A stretch of DNA of 64,000 nucleotides, from contig CAVZEV010000002.1 of NCBI GenBank assembly GCA_963774405.1, positions 1 to 64,000 of the forward strand. Reading direction: 5' to 3'. Source of the stretch: VRUE01 sp963774405. Lineage in GTDB: Bacteria > Actinomycetota > Thermoleophilia > Solirubrobacterales > 70-9. The notes below the pieces were generated by a model. That model made no database searches, was not told where the DNA came from, and saw only the letters and a program-made list of their open reading frames with translations. Position numbers and translations under genes: made by a program. Position 1 is the first letter of the stretch. The number at the start of each line of letters is the position of its first letter. Positions 10,483 to 18,968 of this stretch are shown one piece after another.

Positions 10483-10584
10483 GTGATCCGGGTGCCCTCC
10501 CCCGAAGACCGTTGCGCAGCAGGTCGTGGGGAATCGTTCGGGCAGTGGGCGCCGAAGCCTTCGGGGGAGGGCACCCGGATCACC
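10482..10584 (+). repeat. Long palindromic repeat (copy A) between hisA and hisF
   Basis: A 26-bp perfect inverted repeat (arms 10482-10507 and 10559-10584; core GGGTGCCCTCCCCCGAAG) encloses a 51-nt centre that contains GACCGTTGCGCAGCAGGTC. The same centre occurs in reverse orientation in copy B on the other side of hisF, with related arms. It starts in the hisA stop codon. It could fold into a long hairpin on RNA or extrude as a cruciform, and may attenuate transcription into hisF, which has its own -10 element. Confidence 0.85.
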
Positions 10585-10592
10585 CACCTCCC

Positions 10593-10598
10593 TACGCT
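10593..10598 (+). promoter_or_regulatory. -10 element (TACGCT) of hisF
   Basis: TACGCT ends 9 nt before the hisF ATG, directly after palindrome copy A. It suggests that hisF is transcribed separately from hisZ-hisA. Confidence 0.4.
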
Positions 10599-10607
10599 TA
10601 GAAGCCC

Positions 10608-11366
10608 ATGGTCCTGAAGCGCGTAATCCCCTGCCTCGACGTGGATTCGGGGCGCGTCGTCAAGGGCACCAACTTCGTTGGGCTGCGCGATGCGGGCGAT
10701 CCCGTAGAGCTGGCGGAACGCTACGACGCCGAGGGAGCGGACGAGCTGGTGTTTCTCGACATCACGGCATCTCACGAAAAGCGCGACACGATCGTTGAGC
10801 TGGCCAGGAGGACGGCGGACAACGTCTTCATCCCCTTCACGATCGGCGGCGGCATTCGCTCCGTTGAGGATGCCCAGGCGGTGCTTGATGCGGGTGCCGA
10901 CAAGGTCTCGGTCAACTCATCTGCGCTGGCCCGGCCCGAGCTGCTGACGGAGCTAGCTGACCACTTCGGTGCTCAGTGCGTGGTGATCGCAATCGACGCC
11001 AAACGCGAAGACGATGGCTGGGGTGTCTATGTCAACGGCGGTCGCAAGCGAGTCGAAGGCCGCGAGGCCGTCGCCTGGGCTCGCGAGGCCGTCGAACGCG
11101 GGGCAGGGGAGATCCTGCTTACCAGCATGGACCGCGACGGCACGAACGACGGCTACGACATCGAGCTGACTCGGGCGGTAGCCGACGCGGTATCAGTACC
11201 CGTGATCGCTTCCGGGGGCGCCGGCACGCTTGAGCATCTTGCAGAGGCAATCGTGGACGGCAGTGCCGACGCAGTTCTCTGCGCCTCGATCTTCCACTAC
11301 GGCACCTTCACCGTCCAAGAAGCCAAGGAGCAGATGGCGGCCGCGGGCATTCCCGTAAGAAACTGA
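10608..11366 (+). CDS. hisF: Imidazole glycerol phosphate synthase, cyclase subunit
   Basis: HisF uses ammonia from HisH to convert PRFAR into imidazoleglycerol phosphate and AICAR. The 252-residue TIM barrel has the catalytic Asp residues in CLDVDSGRVVKG (near residue 11) and VVIAIDAKRE (near residue 130), and the phosphate sites TIGGGIRS and ASGGAGT. Unlike its operon partners it stands apart, 125 bp after hisA, and is bracketed by two palindromic repeats. Its third codon positions are less GC-rich than those of hisB or hisH. Confidence 0.95.
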   Translation: MVLKRVIPCLDVDSGRVVKGTNFVGLRDAGDPVELAERYDAEGADELVFLDITASHEKRDTIVELARRTADNVFIPFTIGGGIRSVEDAQAVLDAGADKVSVNSSALARPELLTELADHFGAQCVVIAIDAKREDDGWGVYVNGGRKRVEGREAVAWAREAVERGAGEILLTSMDRDGTNDGYDIELTRAVADAVSVPVIASGGAGTLEHLAEAIVDGSADAVLCASIFHYGTFTVQEAKEQMAAAGIPVRN

Positions 11367-12332
11367 GGCGTTCGGTAGCACGGGCACCCTCCCCCGGAGG
11401 CTTCGGCGCAACGCCTTGAAGCACCACAAACGACCTGCTGCGCAACGGTCTCCGGGGGAGGGTGCCCGTGCTACTCGCCCCCCAAGGTCTTCGGCAAGCC
11501 CCGTGACCCCGGAGGAGCCGAGGATCTCGAAGCGGGCGAGTTCGTACGGGGCCCCGCGCGTAGCCTCGCCGGGTATCTCCGTTGTCGCACCGGTGTAGCC
11601 AGCGGCTTCAACCGCAGCGATCACCGTGTCGTCAAAGCGCCCCGCCGGGTAGCAGAAGTTAGCTACGGGGACGCCGTAGTCGCGTCGCAGGATGGCGCGC
11701 GATCCTGCGACTTCTTCCCTTAGTTCGGGGGCCCCGAGGGTGGTCAGGTCCCGGTGATTGATCGTGTGGGCCGCCAGCTCCCAACCCGCGTCGATCATCG
11801 CCTTGACGTTGCTTTCGTAGAGATCCGACCCTTCCGCCTTCAGGTTCAGCACACCGGGCCAGCCGTGGCTGCGCAGCTCCGGCAGGGCGTAGGTGAACTG
11901 GGGGCGGTAGCCGTCGTCGAAGGAGAGGACGACCGGCTTGGCGGGGAGGGTTCCACCGTGGTACCAGGCGCGCTCGACCATTTCGAGCGTCACCGCTTCG
12001 TAGCCGTGTTCTTCCAACCAGTCCATCTGCTGGTGGAAGTCCGTCCGGGTCACGTACAGCTCCGGGTATGGGGCTTCGGGCGGCGCGGCACCGAGCACGT
12101 GGTACTCGAGGATCGGAACCGGGCCGGTGTGCGGCTTCCAGTCAGGCTGTGGGGTGGCGTTGCGGACCAGGTCCGTCGAGCTCTTGGCGGCGGCGCTCGC
12201 TTCCTTCGTGCCGGTCTTTGGCGGCTTTGAGGGCGAACCGGAGGAGCCGCTCAGGCTCGATCCGAGGACTATTCCCAGGGCGACCGCGGCCACCACGACA
12301 GCGATCACGGCCCCTGCTCGTCTCCAGCGCAC
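11193..12332 (-). CDS. Membrane-anchored polysaccharide deacetylase (C-terminus runs through repeat B)
   Basis: This carbohydrate esterase 4 (NodB-type) domain removes acetyl groups from an extracellular polysaccharide. An N-terminal membrane segment (about residues 7-27) is followed by a Ser/Lys-rich linker and the catalytic domain: LSFDDGY (catalytic Asp and metal Asp), HTINH (metal His pair) and CYPAGRFDDTV. The domain naturally ends at about GSSGVTGLAEDLGG. The remaining 90 or so residues are encoded by palindrome copy B and antisense hisF sequence and look foreign. The GTG at 12332 is favoured by TACCAT 6 nt upstream; an earlier ATG at 12371 would overlap cca. Confidence 0.8.
   Translation of the reverse strand: MRWRRAGAVIAVVVAAVALGIVLGSSLSGSSGSPSKPPKTGTKEASAAAKSSTDLVRNATPQPDWKPHTGPVPILEYHVLGAAPPEAPYPELYVTRTDFHQQMDWLEEHGYEAVTLEMVERAWYHGGTLPAKPVVLSFDDGYRPQFTYALPELRSHGWPGVLNLKAEGSDLYESNVKAMIDAGWELAAHTINHRDLTTLGAPELREEVAGSRAILRRDYGVPVANFCYPAGRFDDTVIAAVEAAGYTGATTEIPGEATRGAPYELARFEILGSSGVTGLAEDLGGRVARAPSPGDRCAAGRLWCFKALRRSLRGRVPVLPNASVSYGNARGRHLLLGFLDGEGAVVEDRGAENCVGTAVHDCLCKMLKRAGAPGSDHGY
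11375..11474 (-). repeat. Long palindromic repeat (copy B) after hisF
   Basis: A 25-bp perfect inverted repeat (arms 11375-11399 and 11450-11474; core GGGCACCCTCCCCCGGAG) encloses 50 nt. Read on the minus strand, its centre begins GACCGTTGCGCAGCAGGTCGT as in copy A and ends GCGCCGAAGCC as in copy A, so the two are homologous elements in opposite orientation. It lies inside the 3' end of the deacetylase reading frame and probably replaced its native stop codon. Confidence 0.85.
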
Positions 12333-12338
12333 GCGATC

Positions 12339-12344
12339 ATGGTA
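12339..12344 (-). promoter_or_regulatory. -10 element (TACCAT) of the deacetylase gene
   Basis: TACCAT on the minus strand ends 6 nt before the GTG at 12332, matching the spacing seen at other starts. It supports that start codon over the upstream ATG. Confidence 0.4.
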
Positions 12345-12356
12345 GGCAACCCGCTT

Positions 12357-13490
12357 ATGCAGGCCCCCCATGACCACAGCGAGAGCATCGCCGAGGCGCT
12401 CGAGCACATGCACCCCGAGCTGGCTCCTGTGCGCGAGGCCGGCAGCGACCCGGTCTACCTCGTCGGCGGCGCGGTGCGCGATCTGCTGCTCGGACGCGGG
12501 CGCGCCGACATCGATCTCGTCGTCGAGGGCGACGCCGCGGCGCTGGCCGAGCGCCTGGGTGCCGAGGTGACCGCGCACGAGCGTTTTGGCACCGCCAAGG
12601 TGAGGCTCGACGGTCACGAGGTCGACATCGCCGGCGCCCGCTCGGAGCGCTATCCGCACCCAGGCGCCCTGCCGGTGGTCGAGCCGGGCGCCGACCTCGC
12701 CGCCGACCTAGCCCGCCGCGACTTCACGATCAACGCGATGGCGATCCCGCTGCGGGGGGCGCCGCGCCTGATCGATCCCCACGGCGGCGAGGCGGACCTG
12801 GCGACCCGGCAGCTGCGCGTCCTGCACGACGACTCCTTCGTCGACGACCCGACCCGGGCGCTGCGCGCGGCGCGCTACGCATCCCGCTTCGAGTTCGGGC
12901 TGGAGAAGGGCACCGCGGAGCTGATCCGGGCGACCGACCTCAACACGGTCTCGGCCGACCGCCGCGAGGCCGAGCTGCTGCGCCTCGCCGCCGAAGCAAA
13001 CGCCGCGAGTGGCTTCGCGCTGCTCGCCGAGTGGGGGTTGCTGCGGCTGCGAGCGGAGGGGATCGGGCTGCTGGAGGGGGTCGCCAAGCTGCTCGACGGC
13101 GACCTCTGGCACGAGGTGGCGCCGCGCGATCGCGCCCTTTTGGCTGCCGCGCTCGGCCCGCCGCGGAGCGAGGCGGGCCTGGCCGCCGCGGACCCGGACC
13201 GTCCCTCGACAGGGGTCGCGCAGGCCGCCTCTCACGACGGCATCGAACTGGTCCTCGCCCGCGCCCTCGGCGCCGAGTGGCTCGATCGCTACGTGGGGGA
13301 GTGGCGCGACGTGACGCTAGAGATCGACGGATCGGACCTGATCGAGGCGGGCCTCGGCCAGGGCCCGGCACTGGGTCGTGGTCTGGCGCAGGCGCTGCGG
13401 CGCAAGCTCGACGGCGAGATCGCCGGGCGCGACGAGGAGTTGGCCGCTGCCCTGGGGGCTGCGAGGGGGGGCGAGGATGGAGTGGCGTGA
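12357..13490 (+). CDS. cca: CCA tRNA nucleotidyltransferase
   Basis: This class II enzyme adds or repairs the CCA end of tRNAs. The nucleotidyltransferase head has YLVGGAVRDLLLG and the metal motif ADIDLVVEGD, followed by RRDFTINAMAI and the ERhxxExxR-like neck region DDPTRALRAARYASRF. The C-terminal half is less conserved. The protein is about 377 residues if the ATG at 12357 is used; ATGs at 12339 and 12402 are also possible and none has a clear Shine-Dalgarno. It lacks an obvious HD domain. It is divergent from the deacetylase gene and overlaps the next gene by 14 nt. Confidence 0.88.
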   Translation: MQAPHDHSESIAEALEHMHPELAPVREAGSDPVYLVGGAVRDLLLGRGRADIDLVVEGDAAALAERLGAEVTAHERFGTAKVRLDGHEVDIAGARSERYPHPGALPVVEPGADLAADLARRDFTINAMAIPLRGAPRLIDPHGGEADLATRQLRVLHDDSFVDDPTRALRAARYASRFEFGLEKGTAELIRATDLNTVSADRREAELLRLAAEANAASGFALLAEWGLLRLRAEGIGLLEGVAKLLDGDLWHEVAPRDRALLAAALGPPRSEAGLAAADPDRPSTGVAQAASHDGIELVLARALGAEWLDRYVGEWRDVTLEIDGSDLIEAGLGQGPALGRGLAQALRRKLDGEIAGRDEELAAALGAARGGEDGVA

Positions 13491-14067
13491 GCGCGACGGC
13501 ATGCGTTGGCTCGAGGCGTCGCTTCCCGGAGCGACGGCCGCCTTCACGACCCGCGCCTTCGGCTCGGCGCGGCAGAGCTTTGCCCCGCTGGCGGCCCTGG
13601 GCGTCGACCCGGAGGCGGTCGTCAGCGCCTGGCAGGTGCACGGCACCGAGCTCGCCGTCCACGACGGTCGCGCTGCGCCGGAGGAGGCCGACGGCCATGT
13701 GATTCCCGAGCCCGGGACCGTTGGTCTCGTCTTCGGCGCCGATTGCCTGCCGATCGCCGCGATCGGCCCCGGCGGCGCCGTGATCGTGCACGGCGGCCGC
13801 CGCGGCCTGGAGCAGGGGATCGCGTTCCGCGGAGCGACTGCGGTCGGCGCGACGGCCGCCGCGATCGGCCCCGGCATCGGTCCCTGCTGCTACGAGGTCG
13901 ACCTCTGGAGCGAGGCCCGCCGGCAGCTACGCGAGGCGGGCGTGGTGGAGATCCAGTCCGCCGACCTCTGCACCTGCTGTGAGGTGGAGCTCTTCTTCTC
14001 GCATCGCCGTGACGGCGACCCGCGACGCCAGGCGGGGCTCGTCTGGCTCGATCGGGAGGAGGGCTGA
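13477..14067 (+). CDS. pgeF: PgeF/YfiH-family multicopper-type domain protein (purine nucleoside phosphorylase-like)
   Basis: Members act as purine nucleoside phosphorylases/adenosine deaminases or as peptidoglycan-editing factors. The 196-residue protein has the expected metal-ligand motifs: WQVHGTE (His), GADCLPI (Cys) and IVHGGRRGL (His, in place of the usual HAGWRGL, so the Trp is replaced by Arg). GPGIGPCCYEV and FFSHRRDGDPRRQAG follow. The ATG at 13477 overlaps the end of cca. Its position before yggS and sepF is the usual one for this family in actinobacteria. Confidence 0.85.
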   Translation: MEWRERDGMRWLEASLPGATAAFTTRAFGSARQSFAPLAALGVDPEAVVSAWQVHGTELAVHDGRAAPEEADGHVIPEPGTVGLVFGADCLPIAAIGPGGAVIVHGGRRGLEQGIAFRGATAVGATAAAIGPGIGPCCYEVDLWSEARRQLREAGVVEIQSADLCTCCEVELFFSHRRDGDPRRQAGLVWLDREEG

Positions 14068-14068
14068 G

Positions 14069-14700
14069 ATGCCCGGGCTGATCCACGGCCTCGAGCCGGA
14101 GAAGATCGCCGCCAACCTCGCCGAGGCACGTGAGCTGGCCGGGCCGGACGTCGAGATCCTCGCCGCGACCAAGTACGTGCCCCTGGAGGAGATGGGAGCG
14201 CTGGCCGAGGCCGGCGTCCGCCTGGTCGGCGAGAACCGCCAGCAGGATCTGGTGGCCAAGCACGAGCGCTGGGGCGATGCCTTCGAGTGGGACTTCATCG
14301 GCAACCTGCAGAGCCGCAAGGTCAAGCAGCTGCTGCCGATCTGCCGGCTGATCCACTCGGTCGCCAGCGAGTCGGCGCTCGCGCAGCTCGGTCGCCACGC
14401 CGGGGCGGGGACCGAAGTCCTGGTCGAGGTCAACGTCGCCGGCGAGCAGGGCAAGGGGGGAGTGGCCCCGGCCGACCTGGGCCCATTCCTCGAGAGCTGC
14501 CCGGTCAAGGTCGGCGGGCTGATGACGATGCCGCCCTTCAGCCAGGCCCCGAGGACTCGCGCCCCCACTTCGCCCGGCTCGCCGAGCTCGCGGCAGAGCA
14601 CGGCTTGGGCCGTCTCTCAATGGGAACCTCGCAGGATTGGCGGATAGCGATCGAGGAGGGAGCGACGATCGTCCGGCTCGGCACCGCCCTCTATGTGTAG
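14069..14700 (+). CDS. yggS: YggS-family pyridoxal phosphate homeostasis protein (frameshifted)
   Basis: YggS/PLPHP binds pyridoxal 5'-phosphate and buffers vitamin B6 and amino-acid pools. The motif EILAATKYVPLEEM carries the PLP-lysine, followed by GENRQQDLVAK, WDFIGNLQSRKVKQL and HSVAS. The frame breaks at a run of four C (14547-14550). One added C gives PEDSRPHFARLAELA and then LSMGTSQDWRIAIEEG and the normal end GTALYV. The restored length is about 211 residues, typical for the family, so a sequence error is likely. The ATG is one base after the pgeF stop. Confidence 0.88.
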
Positions 14701-14733
14701 ATCCGCACAGCTGGTCATAATTCCGTAAAGGAG

Positions 14734-14751
14734 TCGGCCGACCAAGGCCGA
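14734..14751 (+). promoter_or_regulatory. Small hairpin in the sepF leader
   Basis: TCGGCC-GACCAA-GGCCGA forms a 6-bp stem with a 6-nt loop, 15 nt before the sepF ATG. It is preceded by CATAAT (14716-14721), a possible -10 element. The hairpin could occlude initiation or be chance in GC-rich DNA. Confidence 0.25.
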
Positions 14752-14766
14752 ATCACGCGATTAATC

Positions 14767-15312
14767 ATGGCCCTACGCGATACATGGCATCGAGCGCTGG
14801 TCTACTTCGGCTTGGCCGAGGATCACGACTACGGTCCCGAGTACGAGGAAGAGTTCGAGCCGGAGACGGGCTCCGAAGAGGCCTACGAGGGCAAGCGCGA
14901 GTCGGCCACCGTGCGCCGACTGCCGAGCGCCCGCCGCGCCCGCCGTGACGAGATCGACGACATCTTCGCCGACGACGAGCCGATCTCGGCCTCGCGCACA
15001 CGCACGCTGCGCCCGGTCGGCAACGGCGACTCCGACGTCCAGGTCCACCTCGTCATCCCGCGCAACTTCAACGACGCCCAGCAGGTCGCCGACCAGTTCA
15101 AGCGCAAGGTCCCGGTCATCCTCAACCTGCAGACGACCGACCACGAGCTCTCGAAGCGGATGATCGACTTCTGCTCCGGTCTGACCTACTCGCTGGACGG
15201 CGGCATGCAGCGGATCGCCGAGAAGATCTTCCTGCTGACACCGCGCAACGTCGAGGTCTCCGCCGAGGAGAAGGCGCGGCTGCTCGACAAAGGCTTCTTC
15301 AACCAGTCCTAG
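14767..15312 (+). CDS. sepF: Cell division protein SepF
   Basis: SepF bundles FtsZ filaments and anchors them to the membrane; in actinobacteria lacking FtsA it is the main anchor. The 181-residue protein starts with an amphipathic helix (ALRDTWHRALVYFGL), followed by an acidic linker, and ends with the SepF core from about residue 91 (VQVHLVIPRNFNDAQQVADQ ... VILNLQTTDHELSKRMIDF ... GLTYSLDGGMQRIAEKIFLL). The Gly residues for dimerisation are kept. It sits between yggS and proC/yggT as in other Gram-positives. Confidence 0.95.
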   Translation: MALRDTWHRALVYFGLAEDHDYGPEYEEEFEPETGSEEAYEGKRESATVRRLPSARRARRDEIDDIFADDEPISASRTRTLRPVGNGDSDVQVHLVIPRNFNDAQQVADQFKRKVPVILNLQTTDHELSKRMIDFCSGLTYSLDGGMQRIAEKIFLLTPRNVEVSAEEKARLLDKGFFNQS

Positions 15313-15319
15313 CTGCGTT

Positions 15320-15325
15320 TAGTCT
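15320..15325 (+). promoter_or_regulatory. -10 element (TAGTCT) of proC
   Basis: TAGTCT ends 8 nt before the proC ATG in the 21-bp gap after sepF, consistent with the short-leader promoters of this window. Confidence 0.4.
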
Positions 15326-15333
15326 GCCGGGCG

Positions 15334-16074
15334 ATGATCGTCGGATTCGTCGGCTCGGGAAACATGGCTGCCGCGATGGCCCGCGGGCTGCGCGGCGCCG
15401 TCGAGGGCATGCTCTTCACCGATTCCGGCTCGGGCCGGGCGAAGGAGCTAGCGGCTGAGCTCGGGGGAGAGACCGTGACTTCCAATCGCGAGCTCGCCGA
15501 GCGGGCGGATGTGGTCGTGCTGGCGGTCAAGCCGGCGAAGCTGGCCGAGGCGGCGGCGCAGCTGGAGCGAGCGAAGGTGGTGGTCTCGCTGCTCGGAGCG
15601 ACCTCGCTGGAGGCTCTCCGGGGGGCTTTTCCCGGGGCCGAGGTGGTCCGCGTGATGCCGAACGTGGGGGTGGAGGTTCGCAAGGGCGTGCTCTGCGTTG
15701 CCGGCGACGCCGCTTCGGGCGTGAGGCAGCTGCTGGACGGCCTCGGGAACGTGGTGGAGCTGCCCGACGCCCAGTTCGATGCCGCAACCGCGGTGATGGG
15801 CTGTTCCCCGGCCTACCTGGCGCTGGCCGTGGAGGCGATCGCCGACGCCGGGGCCGCCGACGGGCTCGATCCGGCGCTCGCTCGTGAGCTGGTTGTCGAG
15901 ACGGCGGTGGGAACTGCGGAGCTGCTGCGGACCCATCGGCCTGCCGACCTGCGCCGGGCCGTCGCCTCGCCTGGCGGCAGCACCGAGGCGGGGCTGGAGG
16001 CGCTGGACCGCGAGGGCGCCCGGGAGACATTCGAAGCCGCCGTGCGGGCCTCGCTGGAGAGGATGCGGGGATGA
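15334..16074 (+). CDS. proC: Pyrroline-5-carboxylate reductase
   Basis: ProC reduces pyrroline-5-carboxylate to proline with NAD(P)H. The N-terminal Rossmann motif is GFVGSGNMAAAMARG, followed by VVLAVKPAKLAEA, RVMPNVGVEV and the C-terminal signature LRRAVASPGGSTEAGLEALDREG. At 246 residues it is slightly shorter than the usual 260-280. The stop overlaps the yggT start (ATGA). Confidence 0.93.
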   Translation: MIVGFVGSGNMAAAMARGLRGAVEGMLFTDSGSGRAKELAAELGGETVTSNRELAERADVVVLAVKPAKLAEAAAQLERAKVVVSLLGATSLEALRGAFPGAEVVRVMPNVGVEVRKGVLCVAGDAASGVRQLLDGLGNVVELPDAQFDAATAVMGCSPAYLALAVEAIADAGAADGLDPALARELVVETAVGTAELLRTHRPADLRRAVASPGGSTEAGLEALDREGARETFEAAVRASLERMRG

Positions 16075-16376
16075 CGCTGCTGCTGGCGATCACCCGCTAT
16101 GACGTCGCCGACTACGTCAGCGCCCTCTTCCTCGTCTACATCATCCTGATCTTCCTCAACGTGCTCAGCTCCTGGATCCCGCGCATGCCCTACAACCGGG
16201 CGCTGCGGGCGACGCTCGACTTCGTCAAAGAGACCACCGACCCCTACCTCAACTTCTTCCGGCGCTTCCTGCCACCGCTCGGTGGCGGCGGCTTCGCCCT
16301 TGACCTCAGCCCGATCCTCGGCGTGATCCTGCTCTTCATCGTCCGCGCCGTCGTCGTCGGCCTGATCGAAAGGTGA
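16071..16376 (+). CDS. YggT family membrane protein
   Basis: This 101-residue protein has two hydrophobic segments (about residues 14-36 and 80-98) around a conserved middle: LSSWIPRMPYNRALRATLDFVKETTDPYLNFFRRFLPP, at about residues 31-69. YggT proteins lie next to sepF and proC in many bacteria and are linked to division and osmotic tolerance; the molecular role is not settled. Start and stop overlap the neighbours by 4 nt. Confidence 0.9.
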   Translation: MTLLLAITRYDVADYVSALFLVYIILIFLNVLSSWIPRMPYNRALRATLDFVKETTDPYLNFFRRFLPPLGGGGFALDLSPILGVILLFIVRAVVVGLIER

Positions 16377-16822
16377 GCAACGGCCGCGCCTGGCGTCTTG
16401 CCGGAGCGCTCTGCGGCCTCGTCGTCATCCTCGACCAGGCGGCGAAGGCCCTGGTCGAGGCGAACCTCTACCCGGGCCAGGACGTTGAGGTGCTCGGCCC
16501 GATCGGCCTGACGCTTTCGCACAACAGCGGCGTCGCCTTCGGCCTCGCCGCCGGCGGCGGCTTCCGCCTCGTCCTGGTCACCGCCCTGGCCCTGGCAGTC
16601 GTCGGCTACCTCTTCTCGCGCGACCCGGCCCGACCGGGGATGTGGGTGGCGGCGGGGCTGCTGGCGGGTGGTGCAATCGGCAACCTCGCCGACCGAATCC
16701 GCGTCGACGCGGTCACCGACTACATCGCGATCGGCAGCTGGCCCGCCTTCAACCTCGCCGACGTGGCGGTCACCCTCGGCGTCCTCCTCCTCGCCTACGC
16801 CTACGCCCGGGAGCCCCAATGA
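16373..16822 (+). CDS. lspA: Lipoprotein signal peptidase (signal peptidase II)
   Basis: LspA cleaves the signal peptide of diacylglyceryl-modified prolipoproteins in the membrane. The 149-residue protein has four hydrophobic segments, the N-terminal DQAAKALVE, and the two catalytic Asp regions GAIGNLADRIRVDAVTDYI and FNLADVAVTLG. The GTG start overlaps the yggT stop. The stop codon is followed at once by palindromic repeat E. Confidence 0.93.
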   Translation: MSNGRAWRLAGALCGLVVILDQAAKALVEANLYPGQDVEVLGPIGLTLSHNSGVAFGLAAGGGFRLVLVTALALAVVGYLFSRDPARPGMWVAAGLLAGGAIGNLADRIRVDAVTDYIAIGSWPAFNLADVAVTLGVLLLAYAYAREPQ

Positions 16823-16824
16823 CC

Positions 16825-16871
16825 TTCCGGTGCGCCTTTTACGGTCCATGCCCGCATAAAGCGCACCGGAA
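16825..16871 (+). repeat. Intergenic palindrome E (lspA-rluD)
   Basis: An 11-bp perfect inverted repeat (TTCCGGTGCGC / GCGCACCGGAA) encloses 25 nt containing TCCATGCCCGCATAAA. The inner part resembles palindrome F at 31113-31158 (CCATGCGCGGATAAA, arms GCACCGG/CCGGTGC), so the two may belong to one dispersed family. It fills almost the whole gap between lspA and rluD. Confidence 0.6.
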
Positions 16872-16886
16872 CGGAGGGGGTTGAGG

Positions 16887-17558
<672 letters not shown>

Positions 17559-17574
17559 TTCGGCTCGACCCCTC

Positions 17575-17580
17575 TAGAAT
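17575..17580 (+). promoter_or_regulatory. Possible -10 (TAGAAT) upstream of rpsB
   Basis: TAGAAT lies 112 nt before rpsB in a 134-bp gene-free stretch. TTGATT at 17555-17560 could be a -35 but the 14-nt spacer is short. The remaining leader holds GC-rich inverted segments (for example GACCCCCGTCGGTACCGACC). A clear AAGGAG at 17679-17684 is the rpsB ribosome-binding site. Confidence 0.3.
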
Positions 17581-17692
17581 CGTCTGCTCGGAAACCGACC
17601 CCCGTCGGTACCGACCCGGATCCTGACCGGCATCGCGCCGGATCCCGGCGAGGGCGGCGGGGAACACAGTCCCAAATCAAGGAGCTTCACCC

Positions 17693-18968
17693 ATGCCTGA
17701 GGCAGGCCTCAAAGAGCTGCTGGAGGCCGGAGTCCACTTCGGCCACCAGACCCGACGCTGGAACCCGAACATGCGCCGCTACATCTTCGGCGAGCTGGAC
17801 GGGATCCACATCATCGACCTGGTCCAGACCGAGGCGCTGCTGGAGAACGCGCGCCGCTTCGCCGGCGAGCTGGCCAGCGGCGGCGGCACGGTGCTCTTCG
17901 TCGGCACCAAGAAGCAGGCTCGCGGCCCGGTCGAAGAGTGGGCCAACCGCTGCAAGATGCCCTACGTCAACCAGCGTTGGCTCGGCGGCCTGCTGACCAA
18001 CTTCAACACGATGTCGGCGCGGATCGCCCGCCTGCACGAGCTGACCGGCTGGCGCGACGAGGGCAAGCTCGAGCTGCTGCCGACCAAGGAGCGGATGGGG
18101 ATGCTGGCCGAACTGGCCAAGCTCGAGTTCAACCTCGGCGGCGTCCGCGACATGGACCGCCTGCCCGACGCGGTCTTCGTCACCGATCTCAAAACCGAGG
18201 AGATCGCTGTGCGCGAGGCGGCCCGCCTGCGCATCCCGATCATCGCCCTGGTCGACACCAACTGCGACCCGACCCCGATCGACTACGTGATCCCTGGCAA
18301 CGACGACGCGATCCGCTCTTGCGCGCTGGTGATCGGCACGATCGGCGGCGCGGTCGAGGAGGGCGCCGGCGCCTGGCGGGTGCAGGAGGAGAAGCGCATC
18401 GCGGTCGAAATGGAACGGCGCAAGAAGGAAGAGGAAGAGCGCAAGAAGCGCGAGGAGGAAGAGAAGGAGCGGGTTGCTGCGGAGGAGGCGGCTAAGAAGG
18501 CTGCCGCTGAAGCGGAGGTTGCTAAGCAGGCTCAGGCGGCTCAGCAGCAGGCTCAGGCGCAGCAGGGGGCTCCGGCTCAGGGTCAAGCGCAACAGGCAGC
18601 CCCGGCTCAGGGTCAAGCGCAAGGCACTCCGGCTCAGGGTTCAGGCGCTCAGGCTGCGGGCCCGTCGGTGCAGGGGACCACCACCCCCTGCGGTCGCTAA
18701 AGCGTCCTCGGGGGCGGTACCCCCTACACCGCCACCCGCAGACGGAGCGCCTAAAGCGCCGGCCCCGGCGAAAGCGGCTGAGCCCAAGGAGAAAGCACCG
18801 GCTCCGGTTTCCGCTGAGAAACCGGCTGAGGCCGCTGCCGCGGAGAAAGCTCCTGCGGAGCCCGTAGCGGAGGAGAAAGCAGCGGAGCCTGCTGCTGAGG
18901 AGAAGGCTCCGGCTGAGGCGGCACCCGCTGAGAAAGACGAGGCTGCGAAAGAGGGAGGGGAGTCGTGA
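17693..18968 (+). CDS. rpsB: Small ribosomal subunit protein uS2 with long low-complexity C-terminal extension (frameshifted)
   Basis: The first 230 or so residues are a standard S2: LLEAGVHFGHQTRRWNPNM, GTVLFVGTKKQA, YVNQRWLGGLLTNF and TNCDPTPIDYVIPGNDDAIRS (near residues 205-225). A charged coiled-coil-like stretch (EEEERKKREEEEKERVAAEE) and a Gln/Ala/Pro tail follow. In the window the frame stops at 18700, but removal of one C from the run at 18684-18688 continues it (AVAKASSGAVPPTPPPADG) through Pro/Ala/Glu/Lys repeats to a TGA overlapping the tsf GTG. That coupling argues the longer frame is real, giving about 424 residues. Confidence 0.9.

Noticed and set aside
10482..10584. Reading palindrome A as a simple intrinsic terminator of the his operon
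   Set aside because: There is no T tract after the stem, and a homologous copy in reverse orientation lies beyond hisF, so a repeat element fits better, though it may still reduce read-through.
18965..18968. Programmed frameshift at the end of rpsB
   Set aside because: The slip lies in a plain run of C with no slippery heptamer or stimulatory hairpin that I can see, and many other genes here show the same kind of slip; a sequence error is simpler.
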